From the NCBI GenBank assembly GCA_020747015.1, contig JAGTJM010000054.1:1-64000 (forward strand): a stretch of DNA of 64,000 bases. The letters are read 5' to 3'. How positions within the stretch are numbered: position 1 is the first letter of the stretch; each line of letters begins with the position of its first letter. The notes beneath the pieces are model-generated. The model had not been told where the DNA came from, did not search any database, and worked only from the letters and a program-made list of their open reading frames with translations. Below, piece by piece: positions 56,923 through 64,000 of this stretch. Both the position numbers and the translations under genes were made by a program. This stretch comes from Pyrenochaeta sp. MPI-SDFR-AT-0127. Its lineage: Eukaryota; Ascomycota; Dothideomycetes; Pleosporales; Cucurbitariaceae.

Positions 56923-57936
56923 ATTGAGCAGGTTCAGTCAACGGGGTTTAGGTTTTCAAGTGGCGTCTGGTCAGGCGGAGCAAAAGTTTGAAAAGTGCGT
57001 TTTTATTCAGAAGGGTGGTTAGAAGATGGAGAGAGTTCTTTCTCTGCGCTCGACATCGGTCGACAGTCATTGGCATAGACGGCGCTTAGGTGGTATCCCC
57101 TGGAACAGGTCTCCAGGATGGGCGGTCAGTGCCCATACCAAAATAGATGAATACACCGGTACACACCATAGTCTCGTAACATTTGGAGTGCAGAATAGAG
57201 CGGCTGGCACTTTTGGCTCATTGCGCGAGGATACTGCCGGCCAAAAGGGCAAGCTGGCATGCCACATTCGCGATGTGACCCGTGTGCCAAAAAGCAGCAA
57301 CAAGAGCACTCAAGTGCCTCAGGCCTCTCTTCAACGAGGTTGACACAAAATGATCGGGTTTTTGCCCATTATTTTAATCTATGGAAGGCCACATTGGCTC
57401 AGCTGATCGGCCATGTGTTGTTGTGCTTGTGAGACACGTCCGGAGGTTTTCGCTTCCATAAAGTAGCTCCCCCTCCCTCCCAGCTCCTGCGTCCCAGCTC
57501 CCCACAACAACACGGCTTGACTCTTGTCGCAATAACGCAACACGCCTGAAGGGACCATACAGTAAGTGATTTTCGAGTCGCAAATTTCTCCTGAGCACGA
57601 CTGTTTGTTCTTATTGTCGAATTTGAAACCTCTCGTCCGTTATCGCATCTTACGCCGTGCACTGTCGCTTCGCGCCTCACAGAGAGTTCAGGCGCGCTGT
57701 ACACAACGCGTTTAGTCGAGCTGTTTTTTACTTTTGTTCGAGTCGCATGCATATGTTCTCTTATATTCGCTGGGTTTTATGGTGCTGCTCTGTTTGTAAT
57801 CGCTGCATTCCGCGCATTGTCGTCAAGCTCTGTGGTGCGCGTAGCTCACTCGGTTTCAGCTTCAAGTCCTCAACTCGCCACCCCAAATACTACCACAAAC
57901 GCAGATTTCTTCGTGCTTTGCCTTTCTAGAGCAGCA
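56923..57936. other. Intergenic, no gene seen
   Basis: 3' UTR of the glutamate dehydrogenase gene and the upstream region of the small basic protein gene. Short frames on both strands lack domain content. Confidence 0.5.
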
Positions 57937-58541
57937 ATGGCAGCTACTACACGCGCCCGCACCGGCAACAGCAAGCCGAGTACATATCCTTTCCAAGTCT
58001 AAATTTATGCCTTAGACCAACATGTAGACAGGAATCATTCAGCAAATCGAGAATGTTGTTGCGCCAAAGAAGCGTACGACCACTACGACCAAGACCAAAG
58101 CAAATACCAGCAAGCCTCGTACCAGCAAGGTTACTGCTGGGCGTGTCGCTAAGCCCAAGATTACCACCACCAAGCGCACCACAGCCACGACCAAGGCGAC
58201 TGGCGCCAATGTCAAGACTGTTAAGAAACCGCGCACCAAGACAGAGAAGGTGATTGACAAGGTGGCTGGCAATACGAAGAAGGCGGTTGGTGAGGTTACT
58301 GGAAGGCCTGGGAAGAAGGTATGATTATTCCATGTTCTGTCTACAGCCGTGTCCTGTTCTTCAGCCAGCACGTAGTCTCTATCCACAATATGCCTGGTAG
58401 ATGAAAGCCTGACAGTAGCTGGACTCTGAAGGCCGCTTGAAGAATGCTAATACCTCTCTTTTCCAGGCTGCCGGTACCGCCAAAGCACGAGGCACCGACT
58501 CAACCACCAAGCGCGCTGCACCCAGGGTGAGGAAAGTTTGA
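57937..58541 (+). CDS. Small basic histone-H1-like protein with CsbD-like segment
   Basis: Predicted 134-residue, very Lys/Thr/Ala-rich protein. Exons 57937-57979, 58032-58318 and 58467-58541 join in phase (introns 52 and 148 nt). After the head MAATTRARTGNSKPR the sequence is IIQQIENVVAPKKRTTTTTK, then repeated KPRTSK/KPKITTTKR-type tracts like a histone H1 tail. A later part, EKVIDKVAGNTKKAVGEVTG, has the spacing of CsbD-family stress proteins. The C-terminus is GTAKARGTDSTTKRAAPRV. No globular H1 winged helix is present. A nuclear, DNA-binding role is inferred from charge only. Confidence 0.75.
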
Positions 58542-59451
58542 AGCAACATAGCTGTCTTCTCCAGAGGCCCTTTGTAGCGACAACATGTAAGACGTTTGCG
58601 AGGGAGACGGAATGTTCCACAACATTTGCCCCCATTTCAACGCCTTCAGCGAATTGTGTAGTCGACGTCTCTATGGGTGGTCGAGTGTTTCTTGTTTCAT
58701 TACGAGCCATGATAGTATTTGATTTCCTTCACATATTCTGGTAGTGTACGATGGATACCCAAGAGCTCTAGTGGGTGTGGAAATGAGAACTTCTTTTGTT
58801 TCACTAATGCAGATGTTGGTGGTTGGAGTGTGATTCCTTACGCATGTATGCAAGAAACCATACCCCAATGGTATCAACTTGGAAAAGGTAGGACCACACG
58901 ACATAAGGGTGCAATGGGAGTAGATGCATGGTGAAGATTGTGTGCTTGAGCATCCGTAAGTGCAAGCGTCCACACCGTGTGCGACATTGATTATCGCCAC
59001 GAAGGCAGTTGGAGCAGGATGAAAGAAGTGGGCAGGACAGTGATGCATTATGCCTTTCATGTCGAGCGACATCGACGGCTTCAGTTGGCATTCAATTCGA
59101 CCTATTACCCTTTCCATGTGCGACTATGCACGCTAAAGCCTCATTGTGCGTGTTGACAACGCACTCAGGCCCAATGTTGAAGCTCTCGTCTCTAACGCCT
59201 TACAATCCCTTTTCTATATGTGACCCGAGGAAAGCCCTGTCCAATCATGTTGATGTTTGCATAAAACTTTTAGAAGAAAAACGGGCTGGTATCAAACGGG
59301 TATATGCCCTGGACGCCGAAACACTTGTTGAAAAGCTGAATATTTTGCCCGCCTTCCAAAGATATGCAAATCATATCATCGTGAAAATCTTGACCTTGTG
59401 GAACGAAGTTGATTCATTCCACTCATGCAAAACATGTCATAAGTTATACAC
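58542..59451. other. Intergenic between convergent genes
   Basis: The 3' sides of the basic-protein gene and the AdoMet synthetase gene. Frames here are short or run antisense without domains. Confidence 0.5.
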
Positions 59452-60897
59452 TTAGAGCTTGAGCTCCTTGGGCTTCTCCCAGGTGAAGCTCTGGTTGGTG
59501 AAGTGACCATTCTTGGCGGTCTGGTTGTAGATGGGGTTCGTAAGGTTGAGTTCCTTGACGATGACACCGGGGCGGAGGTCGAAGTTGTTATGAATAATCT
59601 GGACAAGTTCTTCCGAAGACTTGTCTGAGGTACCATAAGTCTCAACAAAGAGGGAGAGGGGTTCGGCAACACCAATGGCGTATGAGAGCTGCACGAGTGC
59701 ACGACGGGCCAATTTAGCATTTACGAGAGACTTGGCAATCCAGCGTGCAAGGTAAGCAGCGGAGCGATCGACCTTGGAGTAGTCCTTGCCGGAGAAGGCA
59801 CCGCCACCGTGTGCGCCCCAGCCACCGTAGGTGTCGACGATGATCTTACGGCCCGTAAGACCGGCGTCACCCTGGGGACCGCCAATGATGAAAAGACCAG
59901 AGGGTTGGATCTGGTATCGTTAGTTTGCATATACAAATTGAATCAAGTCGGCGAACATACATGGTAGACGGTCTTGTCGTCGCGGAGGTTCTCGGGGATG
60001 ACCTTGTTGATGATCTTCTCTCTGATCTCCTTGCGAAGCTGCTCGGTGGTGATGTCCTCGCTGTGTTGGGCAGACACGACAACGGTGTCGACGCGGAGAG
60101 GGACGACGGCGCCGCCATCGTGGGCGTACTCGACGGTGACTTGAGTCTTGGTGTCAGGTCGCAACCATGGCAGCGTGCCGCTCTTGCGGGCCTCGGTCAT
60201 GGCCGAGTTGAGTTTGTGGGAGAGGATGAGCGTCAAGGGGAGCAGCTCCGGGGTTTCGTCGGTAGCATAGCCAAACATGATGCCTTGATCACCGGCACCG
60301 AGCTTCTCAAGGGCCTCGTCGTAGTGCAGGCCCTGGGCAATGTCGGGCGACTGCTGCTCAATGGCAACGAGGACGTTGCAGGTCTTGTAGTCGAAGCCCT
60401 TGTCGGACGAGTCGTATCCAATGTCCTTGATGGCGTTGCGGATGACCTTCTGGTAGTCGAGGTGGGCCTTTGTGGTGATCTCGCCGAAGACCATGATCAT
60501 GCCAGTCTTAGCGGCAGTCTCGCAAGCGACCTTGGAGAGGGGGTCCTCCCTGAGGCAGGCATCAAGAATGGCGTCCGAGACCTGGTCGCTGCAGATGGCG
60601 GTTAGCAGGTTGTGGTGGAAGAATGTGCCGTCAGCAGCAGCATGTGTCATGGCGTTGGGCCGAAGCTGTGCGTGTGCGTCTGGGGCCATGTCTGACAGAG
60701 CACCAGGGCCCAATTGCACAGGACGAGGAAAAGTAAGACGTACCAGATCTTGTCGGGGTGGCCCTCACCAACGGACTCGGAGGTGAAGAGAAAGGTGTTC
60801 TGAACAATGGTAAGGACACGGAGGGTTTGCACGGGGCATTATGGAAAGGTACCTTGCTGGCCGGCGCGGTGCCGTTGGTGCCGTTGGGGACAGTCAT
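59452..60897 (-). CDS. SAM1: S-adenosylmethionine synthetase
   Basis: Makes AdoMet from methionine and ATP. Four exons (60897-60853, 60799-60744, 60588-59961, 59910-59452) join in phase across introns of 53, 155 and 50 nt, giving 395 residues. The first exon encodes only 15 residues (MTVPNGTNGTAPASK). It is followed by NTFLFTSESVGEGHPDKICD, split again by the long intron inside the KIC codon. Signatures are GAGDQGIMFGYATDE, FIIGGPQGDAGLTGRKIIVD and the P-loop-like GGGAFSGKD. The end is SFTWEKPKELKL. Expected to be a cytosolic tetramer. Confidence 0.97.
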
Positions 60898-61264
60898 GCT
60901 TGCGGGGGAAGGGGGGGAGGCGTGTCGAGAAGTGCTAGTGTAGGACTTGCGACCGTGGATCGTGCAGGACAAGAGAGCGGCGATGTTGAGGAGAAGGAGG
61001 AGGTGGAGGGGCAGACGCGGATTTATGTCAGAAACGAGTTCTGGCTGCTCGTCTCAGAATGCCGAAAAAAACGTGCACGGCCGAGCGCGCACTAGCACGC
61101 CATTGTGCCAGTTGTGCCCGGTTGTGCCTCCCGCCGCCCTTCACCGCCCCCCTCGTTCACCCAGTCCCGCGCCCTCCCCACATGGCCCCGACCGCCTCAG
61201 GCCCAGCCGGCAGAAAAAGTCGCCCAACGCCGCCGGGCGCCCTCTGCAGGCCATTACCGCGACC
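60898..61264. promoter_or_regulatory. Bidirectional promoter of SAM1 and GPN3
   Basis: 367 bp between two divergent housekeeping genes. The GPN3 side is strongly C-rich on the plus strand and the SAM1 side G-rich. No specific box assigned. Confidence 0.5.
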
Positions 61265-62206
61265 ATGAGCAAATTCGGGACCTTGGTCATGGTATGCCTC
61301 TACGGCCGACTCTGCAGACCAGCCCGCCGTGTGCTAATCCATGGCTAGGGACCAGCCGGCGCCGGCAAATCCACCTTCTGCACCTCGCTCATCCAGCACC
61401 TCCAGAACAACAAGCGCCCCTGCTTCTACGTGAACCTCGACCCTGCCGCCGAGGACTTTGCTTTCGAGCCCGACATCGACATCAAAGACCTCATCTCGCT
61501 CCAGGATGTCATGGACGAGATGAGCCTCGGCCCCAACGGCGGCCTCATCTACTGCTTCGAGTTCCTCATGGAGAATCTCGACTTCCTCACAGACCCGCTC
61601 GAGGACGTCACCGAAGACTATCTGATTGTCTTCGACATGCCAGGCCAGATTGAGCTCTACACCCACGTGCCCATACTGCCCAACCTGGTCAAGGCGCTGA
61701 TGCAGGGCTCGCTGAATATACGCATGTGCGCCGCGTACCTGCTCGAGGCCACCTTCGTCATCGATCGGCCCAAGTTCTTTGCTGGCACCCTGTCCGCCAT
61801 GAGCGCCATGATGATGCTGGAGATGCCGCACATCAACATACTGAGCAAAATGGATCTTGTCAAGGGCCAGGTAGCGAAACGCGACCTCCAACGCTTCGTT
61901 GACGTCGACGCAGACCTGATTGATGACGACCCTGCACGCAAGACAAAGGGCAACGAGGACAGCAGCAAGTACAGGGATCCTGCTTCGTCAGAGAGCCTTA
62001 TGAGCGGCTCAGCTTTCCACAAGCTGAACAAGGCCGTTGCCGAATTGATTGATGGCTTCAGCATGGTCTCTTTCCTAAAGTTGGACGTCCAAGACGAGGA
62101 TAGCCTCGGCGCAGTGCTAAGCTACATCGACGATGCTATCCAGTTCCATGAGGCACAAGAGCCAAGGGAACCAAAGGAATTCGATGTCGAGATGGAGGAG
62201 CAGTGA
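61265..62206 (+). CDS. GPN3: GPN-loop GTPase 3
   Basis: Small GTPase that with Npa3/GPN1 assists nuclear import of RNA polymerase II. Exons 61265-61291 (only nine codons, MSKFGTLVM) and 61349-62206 flank a 57-nt intron in phase 0, giving 294 residues. The P-loop GPAGAGKST starts at the splice junction. Then come YVNLDPAAEDF, the invariant GPN loop in MSLGPNGGLIYC, the switch-II DMPGQIELYTH and the guanine-specificity LSKMDLVKG. The acidic C-terminus ends FDVEMEEQ. Length is typical of Gpn3. Confidence 0.96.
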
Positions 62207-64000
62207 AGGTGCGTTTTCTGCATGAAGCATGCTTTGGCGTTTTTGGTCGTCTTGGATGGTTGGTAGCATTTACGGGCGTTTTGCCATATCTATTCTCAGC
62301 CATGTCAAGTAGATGAGGATGATGCGTAGGATTGTGGGGGCTAAGATACCCAGTTATATGCATCTCAATATTCGGTAGCAAGGCCTATCTGGTGCCCATG
62401 GTGATATGCGCTTGGATGAAGCCTGATTGTGGTTGTTTGGTCCCTAAAAGTGCTATGAGCGGTAAATGCATGCTCTCCCCGAGATTGATGGGTCGCTTTA
62501 CAGTCCAACATTATCGCTATGTGTCGATACAAGTGCAAACCCCACAAAAAGCTGTTTGTCAAAGCAGTCCCAGTGCTCATATGATTTCAGATTACATGAA
62601 TAATTGACTTAGGATCGGACTTACTCCCAGCCGCCCCACTGACGGAAAGCCCATCCTGCAATATCTGCCGTACGCGTATCTTAACCTTGCTGCTCAATTT
62701 GATTCGTAGACACTATCCTTCCTCCCCTTTAAACTTCTTGTTGATTGTCATCTAAAGCGGATCCAGTGTCTTATTTATAGACCCATTGCGCATGGGAGAC
62801 CAAAAAATATTTGGCGGAAAAGGTAGGGGATTCCTCCATTGTATTCTTCAGCACCCATGAGCTACAATTTGTTTGCGGGTGGAATGTTAGGTTAGAATTT
62901 TCCTAGAAACTGGAAGAGTACATGATGGGGCGCCCTGATGCGCTGATTTTGTATAGTAATGCACTTCTAGCGAAGGACTTTATGTTGGCTGTACATAACG
63001 AATCTACTTGTGCTTGTAAATCATCCAACGAATCATTCTCTACTGGCGAAGTTGTTCTCTCTAACAACCGGATGATCTCAATAATTTCCGAGAGGAAGGT
63101 CCACGGAAGATGTGATGGAAAGCACTGATGGTCGGATTGTACATTGAGATTTCACGATTGGTTAGGCAACCTAATCAAGTTGGGGCTTGAGTATAGGGAG
63201 CTGATCGATAGTTGTAGTGTCTCACCAAGTTCATCGTGGTGGGCCCAATATCGCAAGCTAGATATCCATACAATAGCTGAATATCAGAAATCTTTTTAGA
63301 GAATGGACATGACATGACAAGCACAGTGCTACTTCACCCTCAAACACTCGCACAACATTTTGCACGGCATATATGGATATTTTCTGTACTTCCTGCTTTA
63401 ATCCGCAGTTCATGAGGTCATAAAAAGCAGCACGAGATGTTCGTGTTTTGTCGACACAATCAGAAAAACTGAATGAAAAACAACAACCGAAATGTCATGC
63501 GTCGACACAAGGTTTGAACAAGACCATCGTGCAACGATGTGAGAACAATGCAATTGCCAAAAAGTAGAGTGATTGGATATAAACGGTACTCGTTGCCTCC
63601 GATGCTGAACCTGAAAACAAACTTTGCCATAATCAGTCACATGAAGACTATGAACTGCCTAACAACATGGCATTTTTCTAGCCTTTGCGCTTCGCATCAT
63701 CGTATATCAATTATAGTGTCCAGCTTTTCCCTTGGGTCCTTAGGCACCTAATCTTTTCCTTAGGGTAATGACTGCAAAACAGTGATGAACGAGGTCAGGG
63801 TCTACAAATGTGTAGTCGACCAGATGACCCGTGACACGGTTGAGATGTGGGAAGGATACCCCATAGAGAACGAACGGGGAAACCCAGGATGCCGTTCCTG
63901 GACGAAATTTCGATCCGCATTCATGGCATTGTTGTCTAGGTGATATTTCTCCGTGGCAAGATGAGTTTTAAAGCCGTGTCATACTTTCCAAATCCCTTCA
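62207..64000. other. Gene-free right end of window
   Basis: 1.8 kb after GPN3. AT-richer, with frames all below about 95 codons and no motif, tRNA or repeat recognised. A gene beyond the right edge may begin outside the window. Confidence 0.5.

Noticed and set aside
59925..60605. 226-codon plus-strand frame
   Set aside because: Exact antisense shadow of the AdoMet synthetase exon 3.

Overview
The window is nuclear DNA of a filamentous ascomycete, most likely a Dothideomycete of the Pleosporales type (inference from gene content and style). Genes lie on both strands. Most are broken by introns of about 45-60 nt with GT..AG ends, CTAAC/CTGAC-like branch points and conserved phase. Fungal protein families such as Ace2/Swi5, Vps62, Rtg2, NAD-glutamate dehydrogenase of the large fungal class and a CYP52-like P450 are present. 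It holds about 27 protein genes and one tRNA. No transposon, CRISPR array or secondary-metabolite backbone gene is visible.

Layout. 1-8 kb: a nitronate monooxygenase cut by the left edge, a repetitive secreted Tyr/Pro/Thr-rich protein, a class V aminotransferase and a small bZIP factor. 8-18 kb: a secreted GH43 glycosidase, a DDHD-domain phospholipase diverging from an unrecognised protein gene across a 304-bp promoter with a 14-G run, and a kinase-like gene whose frame is broken at an A7 run. 18-27 kb: an Ace2/Swi5-type zinc-finger factor facing away from the ubiquitin-S27a fusion gene, allantoinase, then about 2 kb without genes. 26-36 kb: an unrecognised coiled-coil gene head-to-head with the DNA primase small subunit, which has a cluster of MCB-like boxes upstream; prohibitin-2 diverging from an Emp47-like lectin; a TFIIIC subunit gene beside an intron-containing tRNA-Tyr gene.

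36-48 kb: a Vps62-like protein, an unrecognised 600-residue protein, a secreted GH20 hexosaminidase, a CYP52-like P450 and a GNAT acetyltransferase diverging from RFT1. 48-64 kb: RFT1, an Rtg2-like Ppx/GppA protein, NAD-dependent glutamate dehydrogenase, a small basic histone-H1-like protein with a CsbD-like segment, S-adenosylmethionine synthetase diverging from GPN3, and a final 1.8 kb without a supported gene.

Most genes are housekeeping: replication, transcription, translation, N-glycosylation and secretion, mitochondrial chaperoning. A loose nitrogen theme runs through them (nitronate oxidation, allantoin use, Rtg2 signalling, glutamate catabolism), but the genes are scattered and do not form a cluster. 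Exon borders were inferred by eye from frame continuity and splice signals. They should be treated as models, although nearly all of them close in phase.
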